DNA of 64,000 nucleotides from Curvibacter cyanobacteriorum (lineage in GTDB: Bacteria > Pseudomonadota > Gammaproteobacteria > Burkholderiales > Burkholderiaceae_C): positions 225,238 to 289,237 of the forward strand of contig NZ_JAQSIP010000007.1 of assembly GCF_028649475.1 (NCBI RefSeq), read 5' to 3'. The notes below the pieces were generated by a model that made no database searches, had not been told where the DNA came from, and saw nothing but the letters and a program-made list of their open reading frames with translations. The stretch's first letter is position 1; the number at the start of each line of letters is the position of its first letter. A program made the position numbers and the translations under genes. Of the stretch, positions 9,127 through 17,685 are shown piece by piece.

Positions 9127-9457
9127 GGCCCCCACGGTCGCGCACTGCGTGTCGCTCCCTGCCCCCCGAGGGGGCCCCGGCCGCCTTGGGAGCGGCCCGG
9201 CGGCGTCCGGCTGAGGCCCCCACGGTCGCGCACTGCGTGTCGCTCCCTGCCCCCCGAGGGGGCTTCGGCCGCCTTGGGAGCGGCCCGGCGGCGTCCGGCT
9301 GAGGCCCCCACGGTCGCGCACGGCGTGTCGTTCCCTGCCACTCGAGGGGGCCCGGCCGTCTTGGGGGGCGGCTCGGTGGCGTCTGGCTGAGGTGCTGCCG
9401 GTCGCGCACTGCGGGTTGCTTGGTGCGACCTGAGGGGGCTGGGGCCCCTGGGGCGGC
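9127..9457. repeat. 88-bp tandem repeat array, 3 copies plus a decayed fourth
   Basis: Three near-identical units begin at 9127, 9215 and 9303 with GGCCCCCACGGTCGCGCA and end near GGCGTCCGGCTGA; a degenerate fourth starts at about 9391. The third unit has several substitutions, so decay increases rightwards. Each unit holds C-rich and G-rich blocks able to fold (CCCCCGAGGGGG and a GCCGCCTTGGGAGCGGC segment). The same family recurs at 46406-46640. No transposase or terminal inverted repeat is seen. It fills the gap between rodA and tldD. Confidence 0.85.
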
Positions 9458-9500
9458 CATGCGCTGGCAGCGGGCATTGGGCGCGGCCTAAAATGGCCGG

Positions 9501-10961
9501 ATGATTTCACGCGAACCCACCCTCGAACGCCTGGCGATCGCCCGGCAATTGCTGCTCGAACCCTTTGGCCTGGACGAAACCCACCTGTCCAAGGCGCTGG
9601 CGGAGATCCGGGCCCACCGGGTGGATGACGCGGATCTGTATTTCCAATACACCCGCGCCGAAGGCTGGAGCCTGGAGGAGGGCATCGTCAAGACGGGCTC
9701 CTTCAGCATCGACCAAGGCGTGGGGGTGCGGGCGGTCAGTGGTGAGAAGACTGCTTTTGCCTACTCGGACGACATTTCGCTCGAGTCCCTGCTGGATGCC
9801 GCCCGCACGGTGCGCACCATCTCGGGTTTGGGTGGGGGCGCCCGAGTCAAGGCGGCCGCGCGCAAGGTGGCGCCCAGCCGCGCGCTGTACCCGGGGCTGG
9901 ACCCGATTGCCACCATGGACAGCACCGCCAAGGTGCGCCTGCTCGAGAAGGTCGAGCAACTGGCCCGCGCCCGCGACCCGCGTGTGGTGCAGGTCATGGC
10001 CGGCCTGGCCGGTGAATACGATGTGGTGCTGGTGGCCCGCGCCGACGGGACTCTGGCCGCCGATGTGCGCCCCCTGGTGCGCCTGTCGGTCACCGTGATC
10101 GCCGAACAGGGGGGCCGCCGCGAGGTGGGCACCGGTGGCGGGGGGGGGCGATTTGGCCTGGCGTATTTCGACGACGCCGTGATCGAGGGCTATGTCAGCG
10201 ACGCGGTCAAGGCCGCGCTGACCAACCTCGAGTCGCGTCCGGCTCCCGCGGGTGAACTCACCGTGGTGCTGGGCCCGGGCTGGCCGGGCGTCCTGCTGCA
10301 CGAAGCCATCGGCCACGGGCTGGAAGGGGACTTCAACCGCAAGGGCTCGAGCGCTTTCAGCGGCCGCATTGGTCAGCGCGTGGCGGCCAAGGGCGTCACG
10401 GTGCTCGACGACGGCACCCTGGCAGACCGCCGCGGCTCGCTCAATGTGGACGACGAGGGCCATGCCAGCCAGCGCAATGTGCTGATCGAGGACGGCATCC
10501 TCAAGGGCTACATCCAGGACTCGATGAACGCTCGCCTGATGGGCGTCAAGCCCACGGGCAACGGCCGCCGCGAAAGCTATGCCCATGTGCCGATGCCGCG
10601 CATGACCAACACCTACATGCTGGGCGGTGACAAGTCACCCGAAGAGATCGTGGCCAGCATCAAGAAGGGCCTGTACGCGACCAACTTCGGTGGCGGTCAG
10701 GTGGACATCACCTCGGGCAAGTTTGTGTTCTCGGCCAGCGAGGCCTTCTGGGTCGAAAACGGCCAGATCCAATACCCCGTCAAGGGCGCGACCCTGGTCG
10801 GCAACGGCCCCGACGCGCTGACTCGCGTCACCATGATCGGCAACGACATGCGACTCGACAGCGGCGTGGGCACTTGCGGCAAGGAAGGCCAGAGCGTGCC
10901 GGTGGGCGTGGGCCAGCCCACCTTGCGCATCGACGGCATGACGGTCGGCGGCACCGCCTGA
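9501..10961 (+). CDS. tldD: Metalloprotease TldD
   Basis: 486-residue zinc metallopeptidase subunit. With its partner TldE/PmbA it forms a heterodimer that digests unfolded peptides and, in some bacteria, matures modified peptides such as microcin B17. The extended metal motif HEAIGHGLEGD (HExxxH) is present near residue 268, and the C-terminal zinc Cys lies in RLDSGVGTCGKEGQSVPVG. Length matches the family. pmbA is not in the window, as is usual. The ATG is 12 bp after a TAAAAT sequence that could be a -10 element, though no good -35 was found. Confidence 0.95.
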   Translation: MISREPTLERLAIARQLLLEPFGLDETHLSKALAEIRAHRVDDADLYFQYTRAEGWSLEEGIVKTGSFSIDQGVGVRAVSGEKTAFAYSDDISLESLLDAARTVRTISGLGGGARVKAAARKVAPSRALYPGLDPIATMDSTAKVRLLEKVEQLARARDPRVVQVMAGLAGEYDVVLVARADGTLAADVRPLVRLSVTVIAEQGGRREVGTGGGGGRFGLAYFDDAVIEGYVSDAVKAALTNLESRPAPAGELTVVLGPGWPGVLLHEAIGHGLEGDFNRKGSSAFSGRIGQRVAAKGVTVLDDGTLADRRGSLNVDDEGHASQRNVLIEDGILKGYIQDSMNARLMGVKPTGNGRRESYAHVPMPRMTNTYMLGGDKSPEEIVASIKKGLYATNFGGGQVDITSGKFVFSASEAFWVENGQIQYPVKGATLVGNGPDALTRVTMIGNDMRLDSGVGTCGKEGQSVPVGVGQPTLRIDGMTVGGTA

Positions 10962-11222
10962 CCGGACCGAGGGGGCGTCCTCCGCGCCACCACCATGGGC
11001 CTGCGTCGTGGCGGACCCGTGCCGCAGGGGCCTGGAGCTTGGTGGCGAACCGCTTGGTGACCCTGCGGCTCGCCCAGGGTTGTCGGGCTGTTGGGCCGTT
11101 AGAGGGGCGACACCTCCAATCTACCAGGTGAGCCGTTTCAGGCCGGCCGCCTGGCACTTCACCGATGGGCCGCGACTGCCCGTGAGCGCCTTGTCAGTGC
11201 GGTGGCAGCTTCTGCACTCATT
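10962..11222. other. Non-coding gap after tldD, no feature recognised
   Basis: About 260 bp between the tldD stop codon and the aroG promoter. Several short overlapping frames exist but none has a ribosome site or plausible composition. No intrinsic terminator, tRNA-like fold or clear repeat was seen. A CACC-rich stretch and a CAGGCCGGCCGCCTGG partial palindrome are present but too weak to name. Confidence 0.5.
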
Positions 11223-11251
11223 TTGTACTAACTGGTTCGAACTTGTATGCT
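11223..11251 (+). promoter_or_regulatory. Candidate sigma-70 promoter of the aroG leader transcript
   Basis: TTGTAC at 11223-11228 and TATGCT at 11246-11251 are separated by 17 bp, so transcription should begin near 11258. The spacer contains the 8-bp palindrome GTTCGAAC (11235-11242), a possible repressor contact. The local base composition is noticeably more A/T-rich than the flanks. The implied 5' leader of about 220 nt fits the attenuator described below. Confidence 0.5.
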
Positions 11252-11278
11252 CTTTGCCACAAGCGAAGGGCAGGGCTT

Positions 11279-11383
11279 GTGCGCGTCTGGCGCTGTGCTA
11301 AATTGCTTGGCATGTCGCTGCGTTCCGCTTTTTACTTTTACTTTTGGTTCTCTGTCCAAGGCGGACGAGAGGCGAACGCATAA
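11279..11383 (+). CDS. Aromatic-rich leader peptide of aroG (attenuator)
   Basis: A short open frame ahead of the DAHP synthase gene encodes the run Phe-Tyr-Phe-Tyr-Phe-Trp-Phe (codons 11330-11350), followed by SVQGGREANA and a TAA at 11381-11383. Two starts are possible: GTG at 11279, with AAGGG eight bases upstream (34 codons), or ATG at 11312, without a ribosome site (23 codons). I prefer GTG because it also fits a transcription start near 11258. Seven consecutive codons for exactly the three end products of the pathway is the hallmark of ribosome-mediated attenuation. An intrinsic terminator follows 21 bp after the stop and aroG starts beyond it. Too short for standard gene callers. Confidence 0.8.
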   Translation: MRVWRCAKLLGMSLRSAFYFYFWFSVQGGREANA

Positions 11384-11404
11384 GCGCACGAACACCCTCC
11401 CAAG

Positions 11405-11438
11405 AACCGCCGAAGCTGAAGAGCCCGGCGGTTTTTTT
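11405..11438 (+). terminator. Intrinsic terminator (attenuator) ahead of aroG
   Basis: AACCGCCG at 11405-11412 pairs with CGGCGGTT at 11426-11433 around a 13-nt loop, and a run of seven T (11432-11438) follows. It lies between the aromatic leader peptide and the aroG ribosome site. A competing pairing is available: GGCGG at 11360-11364, inside the leader frame just past the aromatic codons, is complementary to CCGCC at 11407-11411. Upstream, TGCGTTC (11319-11325) can pair with GAACGCA (11374-11380). These give plausible antiterminator and protector stems. Confidence 0.8.
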
Positions 11439-11479
11439 ATGCCCATTTCAAACCGCTTTCCAATTCACAGGAGCCCCAG

Positions 11480-12607
11480 ATGAAGAAGCCCGCCGCCCCC
11501 GCCAGCGATGCCTGGTACGCGAACGTCGAAAAAACCAGCCAGACCGACGACGAACGCATCAAGGACATCACCGTGCTCCCGCCCCCCGAACATCTGATCC
11601 GCTTCTTCCCAATCCACGGGACGCCTGTGGAGTCGCTGATCACCCAGACCCGCCGCAACATCCACAACATCATGGCGGCCAAAGATGACCGCCTGCTGGT
11701 GGTGATTGGCCCCTGCTCCATCCACGACCCGGTGGCCGCGGTGGAGTACGCGCGCCGCCTCAAGGCCGCCCGCGAGCAGTACGCCGGTACGCTGGAAATC
11801 GTGATGCGCGTCTATTTCGAGAAGCCGCGCACCACCGTCGGCTGGAAGGGCCTGATCAACGACCCCTACCTCGACGAAAGCTACCGCATCGACGAGGGCC
11901 TGCGCATCGCGCGCCAACTGCTGATTGAAATCAACCGCATGGGCCTGCCCGCGGGCAGCGAGTTCCTCGACGTGATCTCGCCCCAGTACATCGGTGACCT
12001 GATCAGCTGGGGGGCCATCGGGGCCCGCACCACCGAAAGTCAGGTGCACCGCGAACTGGCCTCGGGCATTTCGGCCCCGATCGGCTTCAAGAACGGCACC
12101 GATGGCAACATCCGCATCGCCACCGACGCCATCCAGGCGGCTGCCCGTGGCCACCATTTCCTGTCGGTGCACAAGAATGGCCAGGTTGCCATCGTTCAGA
12201 CCCAGGGCAACAAGGACTGCCACGTCATCCTGCGCGGCGGCAAGACCCCGAACTACGACGCGGCCAGCGTCAGCGCGGCGTGTGCCGAACTGGCTGCCGC
12301 CAAGCTGCCGGCCACGCTGATGGTGGACTGCAGCCACGCCAACAGCAGCAAGCAGCACCAGCGTCAGATCGATGTCGCGAAGGACATCGCCGCCCAGGTC
12401 GCTGGTGGTTCGCACCAGGTGTTTGGCTTGATGGTGGAAAGCCACCTCACGGCTGGGGCGCAGAAGTTCACGCCGGGCAAGGACGATGTGCAAGCCCTGG
12501 CTTACGGCCAGAGCATCACTGACGCTTGCCTGGGCTGGGACGATTCGGCCGATGTGTTGGCCGTGCTGTCGGACGCCGTCAAGGCGCGTCGCGCGCTCAA
12601 GGCCTGA
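11480..12607 (+). CDS. aroG: 3-deoxy-7-phosphoheptulonate (DAHP) synthase, class I
   Basis: 375-residue enzyme condensing phosphoenolpyruvate and erythrose 4-phosphate, the first committed step of the shikimate pathway. Family motifs: VVIGPCSIHDP, MRVYFEKPRTTVGWKGLINDP, the metal/PEP site around GARTTESQVHRELASG, GFKNGTDG, and VDCSHANSSK. Length matches AroF/G/H. The ATG follows AGGAG closely. An in-frame leader peptide with seven aromatic codons and an intrinsic terminator lie directly upstream, so expression is probably controlled by Phe/Tyr/Trp tRNA charging in addition to any allosteric control. Which amino acid inhibits the enzyme cannot be read reliably from the sequence. Confidence 0.96.
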   Translation: MKKPAAPASDAWYANVEKTSQTDDERIKDITVLPPPEHLIRFFPIHGTPVESLITQTRRNIHNIMAAKDDRLLVVIGPCSIHDPVAAVEYARRLKAAREQYAGTLEIVMRVYFEKPRTTVGWKGLINDPYLDESYRIDEGLRIARQLLIEINRMGLPAGSEFLDVISPQYIGDLISWGAIGARTTESQVHRELASGISAPIGFKNGTDGNIRIATDAIQAAARGHHFLSVHKNGQVAIVQTQGNKDCHVILRGGKTPNYDAASVSAACAELAAAKLPATLMVDCSHANSSKQHQRQIDVAKDIAAQVAGGSHQVFGLMVESHLTAGAQKFTPGKDDVQALAYGQSITDACLGWDDSADVLAVLSDAVKARRALKA

Positions 12608-12649
12608 GCCTGGGCTGAGCCCCCGGGAAGGTCAAAGCCCCCGGGGGAT

Positions 12650-12682
12650 GCGGCTGGCCTGAGCGGCCAGCGCGGGGTTTTT
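12650..12682 (+). terminator. Intrinsic terminator after aroG
   Basis: GCTGGCC (12653-12659) pairs with GGCCAGC (12665-12671) around TGAGC, followed by GCGGGG and five T (12678-12682). It ends the aroG transcript and precedes the convergent mpl gene. Confidence 0.7.
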
Positions 12683-12722
12683 CGACGGCGGCCAACAGGG
12701 GCCGGCCGTCGCATCGGTGGGG

Positions 12723-14105
12723 TCAGGGCACGCTGGCGCGCAAGGCGTCCAGCAACCGGCCATGCACGCCGCCAAAGCCCCCGTTGCTCATGCACACCAC
12801 CTGGTCGCCGGGTTGGGCCACGGCACAGACCTGTTGCACCAGGGTGGCAATGTCCGGTGCGGTGCGGGCCTTGTCTTGCAAGGGCGCCAGCGCCTCCGCG
12901 GCGTCCCAATCCAGGCCCCCGGTATGGCAGAAGGCCAGGTCCGCACTGGCCAGCGACCAGGGCAGCTGTGACTTCATGGTGCCCAGCTTCATGGTGTTGC
13001 TGCGCGGCTCAAACACCGCCAGGATGCGGCCGCCGCCAGAGCCCAGGCGCTGGCGCAGGCCGTCCAGCGTGGTGCGGATCGCCGTCGGGTGGTGGGCAAA
13101 GTCGTCGTACACCGTGACCCCATGGGCCTGCCCCCGGATCTCCATGCGCCGCTTGACGTTCTCGAAACTGCTCAGGGCCTGGATGGCCAGGTCTGGCGCC
13201 ACGCCCAGGTGGTCGGCCGCGGCGATGGCCGCCAGCGCGTTGAGCTGGTTGTGCACCCCTGTCAGTGACCACTTGAGGCGGCCCATGGCCTGGCCGTGGC
13301 GCAGCACCTGAAAGTCGTGTGCTTCGCCCTCGGCTGAAAAGTCGCTCACCGTGCTGCCAAAACTGCGTTGCTCGCTCCAGCAGCCCTGGGCCAGCACGCG
13401 GGTCAGGCTGTCTTCGAGGCCGTTGTAAACCACCCGGCCCGAGGCGGGCACGGTGCGCAGCAGGTGGTGAAACTGGCGTTCGATGGCAGCCAGGTTGTCA
13501 AAAATGTCCGCGTGGTCGAATTCCAGGTTGTTCAGCACGGCCGTGCGTGGGCGGTAATGGACAAACTTGCTGCGCTTGTCAAAGAAGGCGGTGTCGTACT
13601 CGTCGGCTTCGATCACGAAGGCACGGCCCTGGCCCAGTCGGGCCGAGACCCCAAAGTTCAGGGGCACGCCGCCGACCAGAAAGCCCGGCTCCAGGCCGGC
13701 CTGGTCCAACACCCAGCTCAGCATCGAGGTGGTGGTGGTCTTGCCGTGGGTGCCGGCGACGGCCAGCACATGCCGGCCTTGCAGCAGGTGCTCGGCCAGC
13801 CACTGCGGGCCGCTGGTGTAGCGGGCGCCGCTGTCGAGGATGGCCTCCATCAGCGGGAACTTGGGGCTGCCATCGCTGAGCCGGGCCCGACTGACCACAT
13901 TGCCGACCACAAAAACATCGGGCTTCAAGGCCAGCTGACCCGCGTCAAAGCCTTCGATCAGGTCAATGCCCAGGGCCCGCAGCTGGTCGCTCATGGGGGG
14001 GTAGACCCCCATGTCACAGCCGGTGACCCGGTGTCCGGCCTCTCGGGCCAGGGCGGCCAAGCCGCCCATGAAGGTGCCGCAAATACCCAGAATGTGAATG
14101 TGCAT
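12723..14105 (-). CDS. mpl: UDP-MurNAc:L-Ala-gamma-D-Glu-meso-DAP ligase (murein peptide ligase)
   Basis: 460-residue Mur-ligase-family enzyme that re-attaches the recovered tripeptide L-Ala-D-Glu-mDAP to UDP-MurNAc in peptidoglycan recycling. N-terminal Rossmann motif GICGTFMGGLAALAREAGH, the ATP loop GTHGKTTTTSML near residue 105, and the Mur central motif with EADEYDTAFFDKRSKF, where Mpl has a characteristic Asp/Tyr pattern, support Mpl rather than MurC. The ATG giving MHIHILGICG was chosen; the open frame extends 41 codons upstream without a ribosome site. AmpD, another recycling enzyme, is at 26813-27415. It is divergent from the gene at 14266. Confidence 0.93.
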   Translation of the reverse strand: MHIHILGICGTFMGGLAALAREAGHRVTGCDMGVYPPMSDQLRALGIDLIEGFDAGQLALKPDVFVVGNVVSRARLSDGSPKFPLMEAILDSGARYTSGPQWLAEHLLQGRHVLAVAGTHGKTTTTSMLSWVLDQAGLEPGFLVGGVPLNFGVSARLGQGRAFVIEADEYDTAFFDKRSKFVHYRPRTAVLNNLEFDHADIFDNLAAIERQFHHLLRTVPASGRVVYNGLEDSLTRVLAQGCWSEQRSFGSTVSDFSAEGEAHDFQVLRHGQAMGRLKWSLTGVHNQLNALAAIAAADHLGVAPDLAIQALSSFENVKRRMEIRGQAHGVTVYDDFAHHPTAIRTTLDGLRQRLGSGGGRILAVFEPRSNTMKLGTMKSQLPWSLASADLAFCHTGGLDWDAAEALAPLQDKARTAPDIATLVQQVCAVAQPGDQVVCMSNGGFGGVHGRLLDALRASVP

Positions 14106-14265
14106 GAACCCGATTTTACGTGGGGTCATGGGCTGGAGGGCGCGCTTGACCGTGGCGACGGGCTCGCAAGCTATCAAAGTCGTAGCGCGCCAGTCGGGTC
14201 CGTGAAAAAGCGGAAAATGCCGGCTCAAGCACCCTGGCGGTCCGCCGCCGATCGGAATTCACGCC

Positions 14266-14865
14266 ATGCGCATCGACAGTCTTCAGGAAGAAATCGCGGC
14301 CACGGCCGCCCGGCTGGTGGTCGAGGAGGGCCTGGAGTACGGTAGCGCCAAGCGCCGTGCCCTCAAGCAACTGGGCCTGTCGGCCCGCACCGCCTTGCCC
14401 GACAACCACTTGGTCGAAGCCTCGGTGCGCGAGTACATCGACCTGTTCTGCGCCGACACCCAGCCCGCCGAGTTGCGGGCCCTGCGCGAAACCGCCTTGC
14501 TGTGGATGCAGCGCCTGGCGGACTTCCGGCCCCACCTCACCGGTGCGGTCTGGCACGGCACCGCAACCCGGCTGTCGGACATCTACATCCAGCTGTTCTG
14601 TGATGACCCCAAATCGGCCGAGATCGCGCTGATTGATCACCATGTCGACTATGAGCCCCAGACCGTGACTGGTTTCCGGGGCGAGCCCGTGGACGCGCTG
14701 TCCCTGTCCACCCCCTGCCGCGGACTGGGCGAGGAGGTGGGGGTGCACCTGATGATTTACGACCACGACGACCTGCGCGGTGCGCTGGTCCCCGATGCCC
14801 AGGGGCGCGTGCCCCGGGGCAGTTTGCCCGCTTTGCAGCACCTGCTTCAGGAGGACGCCGCGTGA
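14266..14865 (+). CDS. Conserved hypothetical protein of about 200 residues
   Basis: 199 residues, soluble, no signal or membrane segment. The central block HGTATRLSDIYIQLFCDDPKSAEIALIDHHVDYEP is rich in conserved-looking charged residues, and the N-terminus (RLVVEEGLEYGSAKRRALKQLG) resembles a helical domain. I recognise it only as a small betaproteobacterial protein found beside mpl; homologues sometimes carry a ligase name that the sequence does not justify, since there is no ATP loop. It is translationally coupled to the next gene (GTGA overlap). Its divergence from mpl over 160 bp suggests shared regulation. The function is unknown. Confidence 0.75.
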   Translation: MRIDSLQEEIAATAARLVVEEGLEYGSAKRRALKQLGLSARTALPDNHLVEASVREYIDLFCADTQPAELRALRETALLWMQRLADFRPHLTGAVWHGTATRLSDIYIQLFCDDPKSAEIALIDHHVDYEPQTVTGFRGEPVDALSLSTPCRGLGEEVGVHLMIYDHDDLRGALVPDAQGRVPRGSLPALQHLLQEDAA

Positions 14866-15497
14866 CGACCCCGACCCCTCATACGACACCTCATACGACA
14901 CCCCAGGCGACTTCTTCCGCCACGGCCCCGCCTGCGTCCACGCTGGCCGTGCCACCGACCCCGAGTGCCGGGCGGCGGCGCTGGCTGGGCGCTGGGGTGG
15001 CGGGTCTGGCCGCGGCCGCTGGCATGGGCCTGGCCTGGTGGCGCTACACCCCGCGTGGCGATGCCACCCTGACGCCGGAGCAGGCCCGGGCCTTGTGGGC
15101 GCTGAAGTTCGAGCGTCCCGGGGGCGGCGAGTTGGCGCTGGCCGATTTCAAGGGCAAACCGCTGCTGATCAACTTCTGGGCCACCTGGTGTCCCCCCTGC
15201 GTGGAGGAGCTGCCGCTGCTGGATCGCTTTCAGCGCGACCAATCCGCTAAAAGCTGGCAAGTTCTGGGATTGGCCATCGATCAGCCGAGTTCTGTGCTGC
15301 GTTTCCTGGGCAAGACACCGGTCAGTTTCCCGGTCGGACTCGCCGGTCTGGAGGGTTCGGAACTCAGCCGGACGCTGGGCAATGAGACTGGGGGTTTGCC
15401 CTTTACCGTGGTGTTCGCCGAGGATGGGCGTGTAATACAGCGTAAAATGGGGCAGATCACGCCCCAGGACCTGGCGCTGTGGTCCCGCTCCGGCTGA
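14862..15497 (+). CDS. TlpA-family periplasmic thiol-disulfide oxidoreductase
   Basis: 211 residues. The start is a GTG overlapping the previous stop (GTGA). The first 40 residues are Thr/Pro-rich and cytoplasmic, followed by one membrane segment (about 41-60, WLGAGVAGLAAAAGMGLAWW), then a thioredoxin-like domain with the active site WCPPC (FWATWCPPCVEELP). The cis-Pro region GLPFTVVFAEDG follows. Such proteins keep cysteines reduced, for example during cytochrome c maturation. The long Thr/Pro N-terminal extension before the anchor is unusual. Function is by family only. Confidence 0.9.
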   Translation: MTTPTPHTTPHTTPQATSSATAPPASTLAVPPTPSAGRRRWLGAGVAGLAAAAGMGLAWWRYTPRGDATLTPEQARALWALKFERPGGGELALADFKGKPLLINFWATWCPPCVEELPLLDRFQRDQSAKSWQVLGLAIDQPSSVLRFLGKTPVSFPVGLAGLEGSELSRTLGNETGGLPFTVVFAEDGRVIQRKMGQITPQDLALWSRSG

Positions 15498-15515
15498 GGC
15501 CGGGGCCCTCCCTGT

Positions 15516-15532
15516 CCCCTTGTCACAAGGGG
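15516..15532. terminator. Short perfect hairpin after the tlpA-like gene
   Basis: CCCCTTG (15516-15522) and CAAGGGG (15526-15532) form a 7-bp stem with a 3-nt loop, 18 bp after the stop codon. No T tract follows, so it may act as a weak or Rho-assisted terminator or a 3'-end stabiliser rather than a classic intrinsic terminator. Confidence 0.35.
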
Positions 15533-15670
15533 CGTCTGTCCTGCTGATGCCTGCCTGCCGTTGATGCAGAAGGGCATTGGCTTTGACTTATTTTTATCTG
15601 CTGATTGCGGTTTTTGGCGTGCGTTTGAAGTAAATTCGCGCCTGTTATCGTTTTAGCTGTTGGAGCCCTC

Positions 15671-16126
15671 ATGGATCTGCGAAAACTCAAGACCCTGATT
15701 GATTTGGTGTCTGAATCCAATGTGTCAGAACTCGAAATCACCGAAGCCGAAGGCAAGGTGCGCATCGTCAAAGGGGGCGGGGCCGTGGTTCAGCAACTGG
15801 TCGCCGCGCCCGTGGTGAGCGCCGCCCCTGTCGCCGCCGCCCCTGCCGCTGCCGCCGCGCCGGCTGTGGCCGCCGCCCCGGCCGCCGCTGCGGGCCATGT
15901 GGTCAAGTCGCCGATGGTGGGCACTTTCTACCGCGCCTCCAGCCCGGGGGCCAAGCCCTTCGTTGAAGTGGGCAGCCAGATCAAGGAAGGCGAGACCATC
16001 TGCATCATCGAAGCGATGAAGATCCTCAACGAAATCGAAGCCGACAAGTCCGGCACGGTGACCCAGATCCTGGGCGAAAACGGCCAAGCCGTCGAATACG
16101 GCCAACCGCTGTTCATCATCGAATGA
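15671..16126 (+). CDS. accB: Biotin carboxyl carrier protein of acetyl-CoA carboxylase
   Basis: 151 residues. The N-terminal helical region ([23 protein letters not shown]) binds AccC, an Ala/Pro/Val linker spans about 45-75, and the C-terminal biotinyl domain carries EAMKI with the biotinylated Lys at residue 117. It shuttles carboxyl groups in malonyl-CoA synthesis. The ATG has GGAG six bases upstream. A possible extended -10 (TGTTATCGT, 15643-15651) precedes it. Directly followed by accC. In many relatives aroQ sits between tlpA and accB; here there are only 173 bp and no aroQ. Confidence 0.97.
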   Translation: MDLRKLKTLIDLVSESNVSELEITEAEGKVRIVKGGGAVVQQLVAAPVVSAAPVAAAPAAAAAPAVAAAPAAAAGHVVKSPMVGTFYRASSPGAKPFVEVGSQIKEGETICIIEAMKILNEIEADKSGTVTQILGENGQAVEYGQPLFIIE

Positions 16127-16257
16127 TTGGCAGCCCGGCAGGGGCCGCCGTGATCCGGTGCCGCTTGGGCGGCGCCGGAGTCGGTCGGCGCCGCTGCCGC
16201 GGCAACCTTTGAAAGTGCACGCCTTGCGTGCGGGGCCTTGCTGCCCCGGGAGCACTG

Positions 16258-17607
16258 ATGTTTAAGAAAATCCTGATCGCCAACCGCGGCGAAATCGCCC
16301 TCCGCATTCAGCGGGCCTGCCGTGAACTGGGTGTCAAGGCGGTGATGGTGTATTCCGAAGCCGACCGCGATGCCAAGTACGTCAAGCTGGCCGAAGAAGC
16401 GGTCTGCATTGGCCCCGCGGCGTCGGGCCAGAGCTACCTCAACATGCCCGCCATCATCTCGGCGGCCGAGGTCACCGATGCCGAGGCCATTCACCCGGGC
16501 TATGGCTTCCTGAGCGAGAACGCCGACTTCGCCGAGCGCGTTGAAAAGAGCGGCTTCCAGTTCATCGGCCCCACGCCCGAGTCGATCCGCATCATGGGCG
16601 ACAAGGTCTCGGCCAAGCAGGCCATGATCCGTGCCGGTGTGCCCTGCGTGCCGGGCTCGGAGGGGGAGCTGCCCGACGATCCAGTCCAGATCCGCCGCAT
16701 TGCCAAGAGCATCGGTTACCCGGTGATCATCAAGGCCGCCGGGGGCGGCGGTGGTCGCGGCATGCGCGTGGTGCACACCGAAGCGGCGCTGATCAATGCG
16801 GTGCAGATGACCAAGGCCGAAGCCGGGGCTGCGTTTGGCAACCCCGCGGTCTACATGGAAAAGTTCCTGCAGAACCCGCGCCACATCGAGATCCAGATCC
16901 TCGCCGACAAGCACCGCAACGCGGTCTACCTGGGCGAGCGCGACTGCTCGATGCAGCGTCGCCACCAGAAGGTGATCGAGGAAGCTCCGGCCCCGGGCAT
17001 TCCGCGCAAGCTGATCGAGAAGATTGGCGAGCGTTGCACGGCGGCTTGCAAGAAGATCGGCTACCGCGGCGCAGGCACCTTCGAGTTCCTGTACGAGAAC
17101 GGCGAGTTCTACTTCATTGAAATGAACACCCGCGTGCAGGTGGAGCACCCGGTGACCGAGCTGATCACCGGTGTCGACATCGTGAAGACCCAGATCATGG
17201 TCGCCGCCGGCGAGAAGCTGCCGTTCACGCAGCGCCAGATCGAGATCCGTGGTCACGCCATCGAATGCCGTGTGAACGCCGAAGACCCGTACAAGTTTGT
17301 GCCGTCGCCGGGCCGCATCACCATGTGGCACGCCCCGGGTGGCCCCGGGGTGCGCGTGGATTCGCACGTCTACACCAACTACTTCGTGCCGCCGAACTAC
17401 GACTCGATGATTGGCAAGATCATCGTGCACGGTGACACCCGCGAACAGGCCCTGGCCCGCATGCGCACCGCGCTGCTCGAGACCGTGGTCGAAGGCATCA
17501 ACACCAACATCCCGCTGCACCGCGAGCTGATGGTGGACGCCAAGTTCATGGCCGGTGGCACCAACATCCATTACCTTGAGGAGTGGCTGAGCCACCACAA
17601 GCGTTGA
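16258..17607 (+). CDS. accC: Acetyl-CoA carboxylase biotin carboxylase subunit
   Basis: 449-residue ATP-grasp enzyme that carboxylates the biotin of AccB. It begins [17 protein letters not shown], the classic start of the family, preceded by GGGAGCA. ATP-binding Gly-rich loop [15 protein letters not shown], catalytic [14 protein letters not shown], and the C-terminal [12 protein letters not shown] block are all present. The start at 16258 is fixed by family length; the ten-residue upstream extension is not conserved in character. It is 131 bp downstream of accB in one operon with prmA following. Confidence 0.97.
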   Translation: MFKKILIANRGEIALRIQRACRELGVKAVMVYSEADRDAKYVKLAEEAVCIGPAASGQSYLNMPAIISAAEVTDAEAIHPGYGFLSENADFAERVEKSGFQFIGPTPESIRIMGDKVSAKQAMIRAGVPCVPGSEGELPDDPVQIRRIAKSIGYPVIIKAAGGGGGRGMRVVHTEAALINAVQMTKAEAGAAFGNPAVYMEKFLQNPRHIEIQILADKHRNAVYLGERDCSMQRRHQKVIEEAPAPGIPRKLIEKIGERCTAACKKIGYRGAGTFEFLYENGEFYFIEMNTRVQVEHPVTELITGVDIVKTQIMVAAGEKLPFTQRQIEIRGHAIECRVNAEDPYKFVPSPGRITMWHAPGGPGVRVDSHVYTNYFVPPNYDSMIGKIIVHGDTREQALARMRTALLETVVEGINTNIPLHRELMVDAKFMAGGTNIHYLEEWLSHHKR

Positions 17608-17685
17608 GCGGCCTGGGCGCCCCGTCCTGTGGACGGTGGCGCCTGCGGCAGCCTGTGCCCTCAAACTCCCAACCCCAGGAACGCC

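Noticed and set aside
9127..9457. Possible CRISPR array
   Set aside because: Units are contiguous 88-bp tandem copies with no unique spacers; the same holds for 46406-46640 and for the histone repeat tract.
11247..11483. A 78-codon plus-strand frame covering the aroG leader in another phase
   Set aside because: It begins inside the putative -10 element and runs through the terminator and into aroG; the in-phase aromatic leader explains the region better.
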